Shown: positions 33,204-46,250, counted from the stretch's first letter. The stretch is 64,000 bases of DNA from Mactra quadrangularis (GCA_025267735.1 CM046301.1:55137872-55201871), one strand, 5' to 3'. Program-made: numbers and translations. Notes: generated from the letters alone by a model not told the origin.

Positions 33204-33494
33204 ATTTATTTATTTATACTTGGTTTAACGCCGTGTCATCACGATTTTAAGGTTATTTACGGCGCCCAGCGCATCTAACATAACTTTCATGGACCCTTGT
33301 CTATAACCAATACTCACCTACCCATCCAGAAAGGCCAGAAACTTCTCCATTTACCTTATTAATGGAGGAAAATTTACACTACTGTAAACTTTTCATAGAA
33401 GGGTATAACCTCCCCGGGTGAGATTCGTACCCTATCCCCTTCGGGACACTATATTTGAAATCCAGGCGCGCTACCAACTACTGACCTGGGTTAA
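33204..33494 (-). mobile_element. SINE family A, reversed copy
   Basis: Minus-strand head near 33494 (GGTCAGTAGTTGGTAGCGCG) and tail TATAAATAAATAAA. Lies 92 bp from the family C copy, in the same orientation. Worn: box B reads GGTACGAATCTC. Confidence 0.85.
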
Positions 33495-34885
33495 AAATTG
33501 CTCTATAAGAATCAAATATTCATGTATGGTTTAAAATAAAGGACATGGATAAAGTTGCGCAGTAGGCCCCTATCTTTAAGTAAATTTCATAAGTTTGTTA
33601 CGCTGTAAATTCTATATTACTGTTATACATTCGTTTTTATATGCGTTGCTTGTTTTACTGTACCCTGTCATTGAATATCTAAACAGAAATAGGCGTTTAA
33701 TAAAAATAGTTCAATTTCAGGAAGGGGCGAGGTATGCCAAAGTAAAAATATGTAAACTTTATTACAAAATGTATAAACAAATATTTAATGTCTAGTCCAA
33801 TTTAAAGGTGAAAATGTTATCAGTAATTTAACATATATGCCAATATATATTTTGTACGCAAGGTATTTTGGTCTACTAATGGTATAAAATTCATATCAAA
33901 GTTCTAGTCGGTCATAAAGCGCATTAGAAAGTTTTAATTTTCCCTTTCTAATTGACGTAAATCTACCAAATGTTCCTAGCTTTTCATTACATTAACCACT
34001 TGTTTTTGAACACATGGATCAGAAAATTTAACAAAACGTGTGAAATACAGTGCATTTAAAATCCCATGCATTCAATTGTGCACATCCGTACAAAAAACAA
34101 GGGTAAGGTTTTATTTGAACAAGACCCGTTGAAATAATACGTTGGGATAAATTGCCACTTTGTGTCGAATCCCCGTTCTTAGCTCAACTACTAAACGAGT
34201 GCCAAAGATTATTGTTATCGCTGTCTTTTATTTAAGTGCTTTTCGATGTAAACATTGTCACAAAATCTTCATTTATTCATAAAAATTCCTTGTAAGCCCG
34301 AAGCTCACTAATGTAGACTGGGTTTCATGTTTGTAAATAAAGATAAGCACTGGCTTTTCACACATACTCATATTCGAGTACCAGTCTGAAGAGGTTGGTC
34401 ACGTGATCTACTGATTCCACAATGAGGCATAAGTGGTCAGTACTTGTATTTTCAATTGCTACAATCCAGAATGTTACAGAAAAGCTATAAAATGTTCGTT
34501 TCTCCATGAGCCCTTAAGTTTGATACCAAAGTAAACAGTTTTAATAAGCTTGTCTTTTAAACATAGATTAAACAACTTGAAATTATTGTATGGATAAGTA
34601 GGTTATTTATGACTTTACTAATATGAAGCAAAATAACAATGGATTTGAACCATAATCTCTTCCGTCTTAAATTCAATATAAATGATAAAATAATGATAGA
34701 TCTAATGATATTTACGACTTTTATTACATAAACTAGTCACAACAAATAGTTTTCTACTACATCATCCGTAATGTATTGTGCTCAATGTCGCATTTTTTAT
34801 TCAATCATATTATTAAAGCTTTTAAGTCACAGATTTCAACTTATAAATATCAACTTTTAAAAATCTAAAAACTTAATCAAACATC
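33495..34885. other. Intergenic, nothing recognised apart from a MITE fragment
   Basis: At 34829-34858 TCACAGATTTCAACTTATAA duplicates the left arm of the TTAA-type MITE that starts at 34890. The rest is AT-rich with no call. Confidence 0.45.
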
Positions 34886-34889
34886 TTAA

Positions 34890-35226
34890 AGGTACTCATT
34901 CACAGATTTCAACTTAAATATCAACTTTTTCTAAAACTATCCAAATTGTATTGAAATATTTTTGGAAGCAGGACAGTAGTGTTCTGATAATGACAATTTT
35001 AGTGCAAATTGACATACAACTACAAATGATGGTGTTTCATGTATTAAAAATCTACCCTGTATGTTACGGTATAAACACTTTAAGGTGCATTTTTGTGACT
35101 TTTATTGTATATTTCTTGCAACATAAAGGTCATATTGTCAAGAATACATTTTCTTAACACAACCACACACACTGACATGTGATTTCAAAATTAAAAAAAC
35201 CCAAACAATTCTGTGAACATGTTTCT
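34890..35226. mobile_element. TTAA-type MITE, copy 2 (reversed)
   Basis: TTAA at 34886-34889 then AGGTACTCATTCACAGATTT; the right side ends TGTTTCT before TTAA (35227-35230). The interior is the reverse complement of 26878-27255 (for example TTGGAAGCAGGACAGTAGTG). Confidence 0.8.
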
Positions 35227-35230
35227 TTAA

Positions 35231-36798
35231 AATGTTTTATTTATACAAGACTATTATAGTTGTGCAACACATTTATTGTTATGTATTATAATGATTTGTT
35301 TTTTATCTTTCTCTGTTAGGGTCATTTTTAATTTCTTAAAACACATTAAAAAGCAACTAAGTATGATACATTTTGATATTAAATCAAGCGATTTTTATAT
35401 TGTTTATGATAAGTAAGTTTATGATATCAAAATAGAAAACTGTCTCTAAGTAAAACATAAGTGTCTAGAAAATTATAGTAATACTTGTATTAGTTAAGGT
35501 TCTACGAAGTTACCCGAGGTGGTGACATTTTTCTTTTTTTTATTCTTCAATGAACTTTCCTTATACGGAAAAAAAGTTCAACATTTGTAGAAAATTTTAC
35601 TTAATAGTTAATTATCTTAGACTTTGAGTTTTGATAAAAGTACATGTTGTGGGTTTGAACTGTTTTAATTGCAATTTTACTAAGAAAAATAAGTAAATTT
35701 GCTTGAAATGAAAATATTCACAAGCGCTACTGTCTTATTTTTGCCCAATTAGCTATGTGTGTAGAGCATGTGTATTTTGTTTTCTCCTTAAACACTTTCA
35801 AGAAAAATATTAATTTGACAAAAACAGTCAGCGTACACAGAAACACGATAGCAGTACAGTGAAGAGCAGATCAGTCAAGCTCTGAGCATGGTTATACAGA
35901 GTTGACCGGGACAGAGCAGAACATGTCGGCGCTGAGCACGGCAGCGCTGTACAAAGCAGAGGGTAACCGAAAGAACAGCGCAGATCAGACCAGAGTAGAG
36001 CAACAGCACACAACAGATGGTTTATTATAGTATTCCACACATGTACATCAAAGGTATACAACATCTTGAAAAAATATATAATTAAGATCTGAGATTCAGA
36101 TGTTTTTTCGTTGAAAAAGTACTTTTGGAATTCGAACGACGGTAAATAAGATAACAATTGTGTAAAAGCACTGAATTTCAAATTTTATTTCTGTGAATAG
36201 TAAGTACAGTTTCACGCGTACATAATCAATGAGACGCATACATATATTTATTCAAACTCTGATCAAACAATGAACATTATGTCCTGTTTCCAGCATTTTA
36301 CAAGTCCGGCGTCATTACCATAAAAATCAACGACACATTATTGGTATATTATTGTCTGTATTCAATATTTTGTTACAAATCAATGAGTTTTTAACAAGGT
36401 TTTAATATGAAATGACTCTGTATATAATGGTCCGGAAATGACTTAATGTCGGATCAAGGGGATTTATTTGTAAAAGTTTTCATTTTCATTAAAGGTGTAT
36501 TGATTGAATTTTTTAAATCAATTAATTCTTACATAATCCCCTAAATGTAAATTTATCAGTCTGAACGTCGCTTACACTAAAATGGAAATAAATGGGAATG
36601 TAGGAAAACATACCAATTATTTAATCATTGTTTTTGCTTAATGCCAACTTTAGGTTTTATATGCTACGTTTCGACTCAACAAATATTTTCACGATTTCAA
36701 TTTGATCAGCGATTGGTTATAAATGAATACAATCTTACAAGTATGCTCGCTTTTAAAGCAACACGACATCCACTGAAAAATGGAAACAGCTAAAGCTA
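35231..36798. other. Intergenic with a degenerate GAGC/CAGC-rich patch
   Basis: 35845-36005 is a GC-richer patch of imperfect short repeats (AGAGCAGAACATG, GCTGAGCACGGCAGCGCTG). The remainder is AT-rich. No coding pattern: the 117-codon frame over the patch is low complexity. Confidence 0.45.
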
Positions 36799-37139
36799 CA
36801 GTCCCATAAACATAAAAATAGCCGTGAGGGCACCGTACGGGCACCGTGCGACCAAGCTCCGCAAGGACCCGTACGAACTCTTGCGTACCCGTACGTACTG
36901 TTACGTTTTTACCAGGGTCTGTGAGATGAGCCCAGGATACACGTATCAGTTTCAAAGTCAAATCGTAAACACAATCGTGGCCGAGTATGAATTAAACTTG
37001 CAAATCTTCCAGCTACGGCTCCGTATGGGCGTGTTGATTTGTGCCATGTGCGTACCGTCACCTTAGCACGCAAGGCTTCCCTAGGCCTACGGCTGTCTGC
37101 ACGTACGGGTCCGCAACAAGCCACGATTTTATGGGACTG
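36799..37139. mobile_element. 341-bp GC-rich MITE with CAGTCCCATAAA ends
   Basis: Ends CAGTCCCATAAA and TTTATGGGACTG; inside, repeats of CCGTACG/CGTACGGG in both orientations make it much more GC-rich than its surroundings. No target duplication visible. Confidence 0.65.
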
Positions 37140-38824
37140 AGGCATAAACCGAAATACTCGTAGTATTTATAGAAAATTTGATGAAGTTTATAGTACGAGT
37201 AATATTAGTAAACAAACAACACACACTTTCACACTTCATTCATAGACTTCAGCTTTTGGTCATAGTTCATACTTCCTCAATTCCGACCCAGAACCTCAAG
37301 ACTGTGTGAACTCCTGCACTCTGTCATTCCTTTCTTCAGAGACATAGGGTATCTATGTCGCTGCTTTCTTTTATTTTAAAATTGTCGACTGAAAACAAGC
37401 CGCAATAAAGTTTATTGATTAAGAACATTAAAACATACATGTTGCATATAATATTAAAAGGTTTGGAGACATGTATGCGTGGAGACCGATATGTTTGGAC
37501 AGAAATGTATTCATGTGACATTTCAGTATAAGAATTTCTGTAATTCGATACCACGCCTTTAAGCAGAAAGATAAATTAATTTGTTTACATTTCAGTATTG
37601 CATATCATGATATTACATTCATGCACGAGGTTTACTGCATAATTGTAAGCGAGGACAAACACACTTTATTTTACATTTATCTTTTATGCTAACTACAGCA
37701 CAGTCCATTTGTTTAATTTTACAATAATCCGTGGATCTACTGACTGGCCACGTTCATTATATACACTTAGAAAATGAATAAATAATCAATCAAAAAATAA
37801 AACTCTTGTTTGTGTAAAACAAATACTTTGCGCAAACAAAATTACGTCACGCCCTCGTAGGCTTACAGACGCCATTATTTTTACGAATGATTTTTTGCCA
37901 CTTTTTCTTAATCTCTGAACATTTGGCATGTTACTCAAACATAGAAATTATTTTTCTATTACTTTTGCAAAATTTTAAATACATGTAGGTACCCATACTC
38001 ACTTTTGACGACGAAGTAACATTGCATGCATACATTTATCAAGGTTACAGCGACTTTAGATATACATCTTGCGTTATATGTTTATGTATTGTCGTTGAAC
38101 AAAATTAAGTGGCAATGCTTTTAGTTTGTATCAAAACCAATTGCACGAAATTTACTAACGGAAACTTAATTATTGAATACATTAAGAACAAGAACTTTAT
38201 ATTTTAAAATTATTTAAAAGCGTCTCACAAGCTGTTTCACTTAATGAGACTTGTGACTGTGATACTACGAATACAGCAAACTAAGGCAAACAATTTGCTG
38301 ATCTTAATTTTCGTAGGGCAGTCGTGCGTTCGTCGAACAGTTTCCGTATCATTTTCTGCTTCGACGTTTTGATGACGATTCCAGAACGTACTGTTACAGT
38401 GGAACCTCAGAAAACAGAAATCCACAAAAAGTTCGTTTTTTAAGGTTCCGGAATTCTGATTATTTTTCAAATTACTATGTAAATAAATGGTTGGCTTATG
38501 ATGGTGACATAATATTCTATATGACTATGTTCATACTACTGCTTGTGTTTATCGAAGTTTTTTACTTGTAATTTTTGTGATCAATGATGTGTTGTTCATA
38601 TTTGTAAGAAACTTAATTTTCATTAGTGAGTTATATTCATAATTTGTAAATAATATTCTATACAGTATAGTCTCTTTTTCCTGTAAATTTGAATCGATTA
38701 TGTTTTAGTTTAAATTTCTTTTGAATACTTAATTCATAAATTACCTAATGTTTAAAAGTACCTTCCTTATATGAGTAAATTAGAATATTAAACTTTATTA
38801 TTATTAAAATTTATATATTAATGT
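37140..38824. other. Intergenic, one mariner-like end fragment
   Basis: TACAGTGGAACCTCAGAAAA at 38395-38414 resembles a mariner terminal repeat, with a possible inverted partner AAGGTTCCGGAATTCTG near 38442. Otherwise nothing recognised. Confidence 0.4.
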
Positions 38825-39120
38825 AAACCCGGATCGGTAGGGCAGTTGGTAGCGCGCCTGGTTTTCGAATCTAGTATCCCGAAGGGGGTATGAGTTCAAA
38901 TTTCACCCTGGGATTAACACTCTCTCATGAAAAGTTGCAAATAATGTCATTCTTTCCTCCATTAATAAGGTAAATGAAAAAGTTTCCGGCATTGTTGAAG
39001 GGTAAGTGAGTAATGGTTATAGACAAGGGTCCCGGAAAACTAGATTAGGTGCACTGGATGCCGTAGAATAACCTAAAAATTGTGTTGACACGGCGTTAAA
39101 CCAAGTATAAATAAATAAAA
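38825..39120 (+). mobile_element. SINE family A, worn copy
   Basis: Box A TAGGGCAGTTGGTAGC and box B-like GAGTTCAAATTTC; the central block and ATAAATAAATAAA tail are present. Clearly the same family as 7554 and 31570 but more diverged. Confidence 0.85.
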
Positions 39121-39717
39121 TATTATTTTAATATAATGTTATAGATCTGCATGAACCAGTACAAGAGTAAATATTATCTGATATAAGAAATTGGCTGGAG
39201 TAAGTCTACCCTAACATGTATTTTTTAAACCATGGATTTTTATTTTAGAGTCATCAAGGACCTCAATGATCTGTGTACATATATGTACAACAAACTTGCA
39301 TTTTAAAACATTCCATAATCACTCTTGAACATTATGTTTAATGTTTTTAAGTACTTAGACATTCATGTTCTTGATATTAAAATAAACGGTTCAAAATCAG
39401 TATGTAGTTGTTTATAAAATAATTTTACGCTAAGTGTCATATTTATTTAAGTGTGGAGAATATCTTTAATGGTATATTTGAACATTTTTTTTCCAATATT
39501 ATTTGTGAGTACTGACTGCATTTAAAGAATAACAAATATGTACAGCAGTAATTTTAAGTGGTTTCGTTTTATCATTGATGACAGTGATCGACTAGTTGGG
39601 TCAACGAAAGTCATTTATTATCGAATTATTAAATACTCATTCTTACTAGATCAAGATTTTCTTTTTTAAACAAAGATGAAATCTGACTGAGGTCAAAAAT
39701 CATCATACAACAGTTAG

Positions 39718-39868
39718 TTGGAGCAGAGTTCCAGTGGTAGGACGCGCATTTAGAGATGGAGAGGTCCCTGGTTCGGACCCCACCAGGTGCACTGCTAATT
39801 TCCTTAAGCAAAACATTCACCCTGTTGGTCCACACAACCCTGGTGTAAATTGGTACTGTGAGAAAACC
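39718..39868 (+). mobile_element. SINE family D, 5' half
   Basis: Head GTTCCAGTGGTAGGACGCGC, box B-like GGTTCGGACCCC, then CTGCTAATTTCCTTAAGC and TGGTGTAAATTGGTACTGTG; it stops before the 3' half. Confidence 0.7.
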
Positions 39869-40374
39869 ACACTTGAATTGTTTAAAGACAAAATGTGTGA
39901 ACGTCGCGATGGACATTTCTTCGCTTATTCCTAAACATTTGTGTTAGCTCTTTGGTTTGAATGAAAACAATTATTTGTGTGTTATCGTGGCATATATTTG
40001 TTATAAAACTAGATTTGACAATTTAAGGGCCAAAGGGACCATTTTTGTTCTGATTGGAAAATGACTTTTTTGTTTTAGAGCACATTAAGCGTTCCAGCAA
40101 AAGTTTTATTCAAAACACAGAGCTGTGTTGCCAAGAAGACGTCCGTTTTAATAATTGATGCCATGTAGTCAGCAATACGCTAACGAAGAAACTTGACGGA
40201 CAAACACTATCTAACCCAATATAACCAACAAGCAAATTCGTTGAATTAATATCCCCCGCCGAGTACTTGTTTTTACTAACACAACAACTGGAGACATAAG
40301 GCTTTATCAATAAATATAAAAATCCATAAAACCATAATAGGGAACATACATAACTCCATGTTAATAAAAATTAT

Positions 40375-42490
40375 CAGGACATGCCAATGAGATGCAAATT
40401 TCTTTTCTGTATTGATGGTTTCCATAAAATCTTGTTGAAATCAATCCAGCTGTTGCAAAGAAATAGCAATATTTCTCTATATGAACACTGCACAATTAAT
40501 CAAGGGCAATAACTCTGAGCTGAAAGGTCTGACCAGAACAAGGCGACGATATGCGCGTCTCTTCTAGATATTGATGATTCCCATAAAGTTTCGTTGAATT
40601 CCAGCCATTAGTTGCAGAGAAATAGCGCAGAATTATTTTCCCTCTATTATGCATACTGCATATCTAATCAAGGGCCATAACTCTGAGTTAAAGAGTCTGA
40701 CCTGAACAAGGCAACGAAATGCCTATCTCCTCTTGGTATTGAAGATTCCCATAAAGTTTCGTTGAATTCCAGCCAGTAGTTGCAGAGAAGTAGCGTGGAA
40801 ACGATTTTTACTCTATATGCATACTGCATAACTAATCAAGGGCCATAACTCTGAGGTTAAAGTGTCTGACCGGAACAAGCTGACGATATGTGCATCTCCT
40901 TTTGGTTTTTAAGGTTCCCAAAAAGTTTCGTTGAATTCCAGCCAGTAGTTGCAGAGAAGTAGTGCGGAAACGACTTTTACTCTATATGCATACTACATAA
41001 CTAATTAAGGGCCATAACTCTGAGTTAAAGGGTCTGACCGGAACAAGCTGACGATATGCGCATCTCCTCTTGGTATTGAAGGTTCCCATAAAGTTTCGTT
41101 GAATTCCAGCAAGTAGTTGCAGAGAAGTAGTGCGGAAACGACTTTTACTCCATATGCATACTGCATAACTAATCAAGGGCCATAACTCTGAGTTAAAGTG
41201 TCTGACCGGAACAAGCTGATGATATGCGCATCTCCTATTGATATTGATGATTCCCATAAAGTTTCGTTGAATTCCAGCCAGTAGTAGCAGAGAAGTAGCG
41301 CGGAAACGACTTTTACTCTATATGCATACTACATTACTAATTAAGGGCCATAACTCTGAGTTAAAGGGTCTGACCCGAACAAGCTGACGATATGCGCATC
41401 TCCTCTTGGTATTGAAGGTTCCCATAAAGTTTCGTTGAATTCCAGCCAGTAGTTGCAGAGAAGTAGTGCGGAAACAACTTTTACTCTAAATGCATACTAC
41501 ATAACTAATTAAGGGCCATAACTCTGAGTTAAAGGGTCTGACCGGAACAAGCTGACGATATGCGCATCTCCTCTTGGTATTGAAAATTCCCATAAAGTTT
41601 CGTTGAATTCCAGCCATTAGTTGCAGAGAAATAGAGCGGAAACGACTTTTACTCTATATGCATACTACATAACTAATCAAGGGCCATAACTTTGAGTTAA
41701 AGGGTCTGACCCGAAAAAAAGCTGACGATATGCGTTACTCCTCTAGATATTGATGATTCCCATAAAGTTTCGTTGAATTCCAGCCAGTAGTTGCAGAGAA
41801 GTAGAGTGGAAACGACTTTTACTCTATATGCATTCTACATAACTAATCAAGGGCCATAACTCTGAGTTAAAGGGTCTGATCCAAAAAAAGCTGACCACAT
41901 GCGCATCTCCTCTTGATATTGATGATTCCCATAAAGTTTCGTTGAATTCCAGCCAATAGTTGCAGAGAACTACTCCGGAAACGACTTTTACTCTATATGC
42001 ATACTACATAACTAATCAAGGGCCATAACTCTAAGTTAAAGGGTCTGATCCGAAAAAAGCTGACCACATGCGCATCTCCACTTGATATTGATGATTCCCA
42101 TAAAGTTTCGTTGAATTCCAGCCAGTAGTTGCAGAGAACTACTCCGGAAACGACTTTTACTCTATATGCATACTACATAACTAATCAAGGGCCATAACTC
42201 TGAGTTAAAGGGTCTGACCCGAAAAAAGCTGACCACATGCGCATCTCCTCTTGATATTGATGATTCCCATAAAGTTTCGTTGAATTCCAGCCAGTAGTTG
42301 CAGAGAACTACTCCGGAAACGACTTTTACTCTATATGCATACTACATAACTAATCAAGGGCCATAATTCTGAGTTAAAGGGTCTGATCCAAAAAAAGCTG
42401 ACCACATGCGCATCTCCTCTTGATATTGATGATTCCCATAAAGTTTCGTTGAATTCCAGCCAGTAGTTGCAGAGAACTACTCCGGAAACG
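40375..42490 (+). repeat. About 168-bp core tandem repeat, about 12.5 copies
   Basis: GGGCCATAACTCTGAGTTAA recurs at 40672, 40840, 41009, 41177, 41345, 41513, 41681, 41851, 42020, 42189 and 42358, so units are 168-170 bp. The first unit is strongly diverged. Later units share substitutions in blocks: the last four to five carry CTGACCACATGCGCATCTCC where earlier ones have CTGACGATATGCGCATC, which suggests local amplification. Confidence 0.96.
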
Positions 42491-42495
42491 AAATT

Positions 42496-42568
42496 CGGAC
42501 GGACGGATGGACGGACGGAAGGACGGACGGACGGACGGATGGACGGACGGAAGGACGGACGGACGGAC
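42496..42568 (+). repeat. (GGAC)n microsatellite with ATGG/AAGG variants
   Basis: Imperfect tetranucleotide CGGACGGACGGATGGACGG and so on, immediately after the core repeats. The variant pattern (GGAT...GGAA) repeats itself, hinting at a larger duplication unit of about 32 bp. Confidence 0.95.
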
Positions 42569-42613
42569 AACGCCAAAACTATATCCCCCTCCCGATTTCA
42601 TCGGCGGGGGATA

Positions 42614-44758
42614 ATAACAATGACATCAGCAGGAATAGACACGTAGGACATAAACTAAATTGTCATTTCAAATTTATAACTAGCATTTCACCCTGTCTAA
42701 ACCTCTTTTATACGTTTTTTTACATCACGCAAAGTTTTTTAGGTAAAAACGATGGACTAGAAATACGTGACAGCTATCAAGTTATACGTTAAGGCCATGC
42801 CAAATTGGAATTTTGTTAAGCGTCAACTCAAGTTTGACAAACCTAGGTACCTATTCACAAAAAAAAACACAAACCGGAAACAAAAACACATGACCATTCT
42901 AGCTAGTATTCACACAAATAAGTATTTGGTAGTACATGAATGTTTATGACATGAGTGTGAGATTAAAGTAATTCTAAAATAAAGTATATATACAACATAC
43001 ACATGTACATTTTCATTAATCAAATACACAGAAACAAGAAGCTATCAGTATTTTCTGCGAAAATCAGTAATCGAATCACGGAACAACAGAATTATTTGAG
43101 AAAATTTCACCTACATTTTTTTCTCTCAAACTCTCAAAACCTACGCGCACGCGGTCGCTCAACAAAATTACGACATGGCATGTCCTAACGATAAAATGGA
43201 CAGACAAGGAATAGGGGAGTTAACATTTTAAATGATGGTAGTAATATTTACAAACATCTAGTTTTTCACTTCATAAAACACTTGAAAAATATTTTAGTAT
43301 AGGTAGATCTAATAGTGGTATTGAAGTATTCACACACGACCACATTCCATTTTTGTGGTAATCGTCCAGTCACTGGTTGCTATAATACTCTATAGAATGG
43401 TTCAATTCAATCAACCCAACGACATCAAACAAGTAAAATGCATCAAATCTCAAGTGGATTATACAATTTGATTTTTGACAATGTCACATCACAGGTTTAA
43501 GTATAGAACGCTCATTGAAAAAGGCCGCATATAACGTTATGATAAAATACTATAAAAATTTAAGGCTCTACATATATTCATATACATTTTGCCAAATATA
43601 TCGTTGAACACAGGTTTCTACCGATTTTGAATTCTAACATAATTTATAATTTTTTTTAGATTTTTTCTTGACATGAAAGTTAGTTCCACTCGTCCATGCT
43701 GACACTCCGAAATTGTTGATTTTAACATTTTTGTTTAATATTCACATATAAGCGTCCGCCATAATATTATTAACCATGCACCCGTCGTTAAATGAATGAC
43801 GGGTCACCTGATTGCAAACTTGAAACAATGTTTTTGCATATATATAGTGAACATATGCGTATGAAATAGGCATTTGCCATTACAGGAATTAAATTTACTC
43901 AAATAAAATGCCCAAAACAAGTGCTTCCTGGTCAAAAGTATAATGCAGAGTCGAAAATGGTGTGTTCCACAATCTTCACAAAAATAGGTAAATTCAACCG
44001 TTCACCTTTCTATTACTAATTGAAATAGTTCGTATAGAGTATATACGAAGCTTGATACCATTCCTGTACATACATATGTGCTTTTAAAATGTCGTGAGAT
44101 GGTTTCTCTGTGATACAGTTACCTGTGTGTCACATTAGTACTGATAGCCATGTATTCACTTTTAACTGATAATCTAGCAATGGACTTAACAGGCGTTAAT
44201 ACATCAGTTATGGATTAAATCGCTAACACCCTTTGGTCATCAAATGAAATTTTATTGACCAGTTGATAACAGTCCTATATTGACCGGAAGTAAGGATAGT
44301 TTGAAGTATTGTCCGAAGCCTTTTCAAAATTTGTGATTATTGAATTTGATCTTCTTTGATTGCGTAATACTCATAAAACCATGATTACTAGGTGTCGCTA
44401 CAATATAATATTCCATGTTGACACCTTTCAACTGATACAGAACTTAAGACTAGCGGAAAATGGTCGAGCGGTGAGAAACATAATGTTATGCTGCGATTCT
44501 ACATTACATTTTATCCAAAGAAAATGAAGTTGCGTTATTCAAAGTAGGGCAAAGAAACATTTGTAATGGGGTCTAGTTCAACTTATTTCTGTTATCCTTA
44601 TTTACTAAACAACGACCTGTTTGAAACTAACACTGAAAAGAATAATGGAGAATTACCAAGGAAATATATAACGTGTCTAATATGTACATCACCACTGACT
44701 TTATTACTGTCTTTTAAAGATCTTATATTTAAGGGAGTAGACTGTGTATACCTTGAAA
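42614..44758. other. Intergenic, nothing recognised
   Basis: 2.1 kb of AT-rich DNA without repeats or exons that I could support. Confidence 0.5.
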
Positions 44759-44843
44759 CAGGCGGTCGGCACGGTCCCGAATCAAAAACACTATACATGT
44801 ATGTATATATAGTGTTTTTATTCGGGACCATGTCGGCCGCCTG
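44759..44843. repeat. Near-perfect hairpin, 36-37-bp arms, 12-base loop
   Basis: Left arm 44759-44795 starts CAGGCGGTCGGCACGGTCCC; right arm 44808-44843 ends GGGACCATGTCGGCCGCCTG. Only about three mismatches or bulges. The flanks TACCTTGAAA and GTGCCTTGATA are also weakly related. The size fits a pre-miRNA-like stem, but the pairing is long and almost perfect, as in a young MITE or inverted duplication. Confidence 0.85.
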
Positions 44844-46250
44844 TGTGCCTTGATAGGACATGTAATCATTTATCTTAGGACCACAATGAAAACAATGTAA
44901 ACCACATTGCCTTTTTGTGCTTTCCTTAATAGATGAAAATATACCATAGTACAATGAATGCACTGTACTTGCAGTATTTATATATTTTGTTAATCACTCG
45001 TGTGCTATGTATATATTATTTTCATTTAATAAATAAACTCTATCTATCTGTCAATTACAAGTTTCCTATGTTGAAAACGACAGATTTTCTTTACTGAGTA
45101 GCCGAATAAATGAATTAAACTTAGCTTTCTATTTTCTACTTTAAACTGAAATTTATGACGATCAATTTACCACGTGTTCTGTATTTCCCTTTTTATATTT
45201 CCCTTTTATTTAAGTACATTGTATTCCACAAAAATGGACGATTCATTTTATCGTCTGAATATTATTCTGTTTGCTTCTAACGTAGTGAAACATTTGAACG
45301 ACTAATCACCAAAATATTAAACTAGATTAAATCAATTAAATATGTGAATAAAACCATATGAATACTTTAAATACACTTTGATAGATACCTTAATGCTTCG
45401 ATGCTAATGCAAAGCAAATATGGGCACAAAAGTCGGGATTTGGTGACCTTCGCTATTTTCTGTAGTTCCCATGTGTTAGTGAAATATATTATCCGTTCAG
45501 TAGCATATCTAATGCTAATAAGGGTTAAACGACAAATACTCATGTCAAATCGTTATTCGGAAGGGATACAGTTTATGAGTGCTCTTTCTACTTCAGTAAG
45601 CAGACTGTTTTGATTAATGATAGAATAATTCTCCTTTGACAGACTTATTCGTCCTGCCCTATTGTCGCTCGAATAAGTTTTCAAATCAGACGACATTATC
45701 CCGCCAGCTGGATATGTCGTCATGGCAGCCCGCGACTTGCTCGCGCTCTGTTTCCTGGCGTTGCTAGTAAAAACGCTTTACTGAGGCATCACGGGTAACA
45801 ATAGCAGACGACAAATTAGAGATATTGTTAAATTCTTACTACATTGATTCTGATTGGTTTATTATGCTAATGTTACTTAAACTAATTTGCATATTTTGGG
45901 ATTTATTGCCTAAGAAGTGTCAGTGAGTGACGAATGAGCCAGTTGTACAAAAATAACTTCTACAAATGAAAACCGATTAGTGGATCGGTGTAAAGAAACG
46001 ACTTATGGAACCACTTGAACATTTTCACATATGTTAGAAATTCAATTTCTCAAATATCGCTTATGTCAATGATACCATCACATGGCGAAATGTGCAAGAC
46101 ACAGTCAACTATAGGAGTATACAATACATTTGACAAAACATAGAATTTCCTTCTCAGTCCCTTTTTTAATGAGCTTGATGGACCCTCTTTACCAAGGTGT
46201 CGATTCCATCCGTCAATATTAATATATCAAGGTTTATAGTCACGTGCACC
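44844..46250. other. Intergenic, nothing recognised
   Basis: Includes a slightly GC-richer part at about 45640-45790 without any identifiable element. No gene called. Confidence 0.45.

Larger units (their letters stand above)
40250..42613. mobile_element. Pearl-like (Helentron-type) non-autonomous element, 2.36 kb
   Basis: Perfect 13-bp inverted ends TATCCCCCGCCGA (40250-40262) and TCGGCGGGGGATA (42601-42613); the right end also forms its own hairpin with CCCCCTCCCGATTTCATCGG. Inside is a tandem core of about 168-bp units followed by a (GGAC)n microsatellite. Pearl elements of bivalves have this order: core tandem repeats, an ACGG-type microsatellite and terminal palindromes. No coding capacity; mobility would need proteins from an autonomous Helitron-like element. 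Confidence 0.8.

Noticed and set aside
35828..36181. 117-codon ORF with Cys/Ser-rich part
   Set aside because: Low-complexity translation of a degenerate GAGC-rich patch; the rest does not resemble a domain.
36689..37145. ORFs of 78-90 codons with higher GC
   Set aside because: They overlap the CGTACGGG-rich MITE; the composition comes from its repeats.
40982..42601. Arg/Pro/Ser-rich ORFs (75-91 codons)
   Set aside because: Frames of the pearl-like core repeat and of the GGAC microsatellite.
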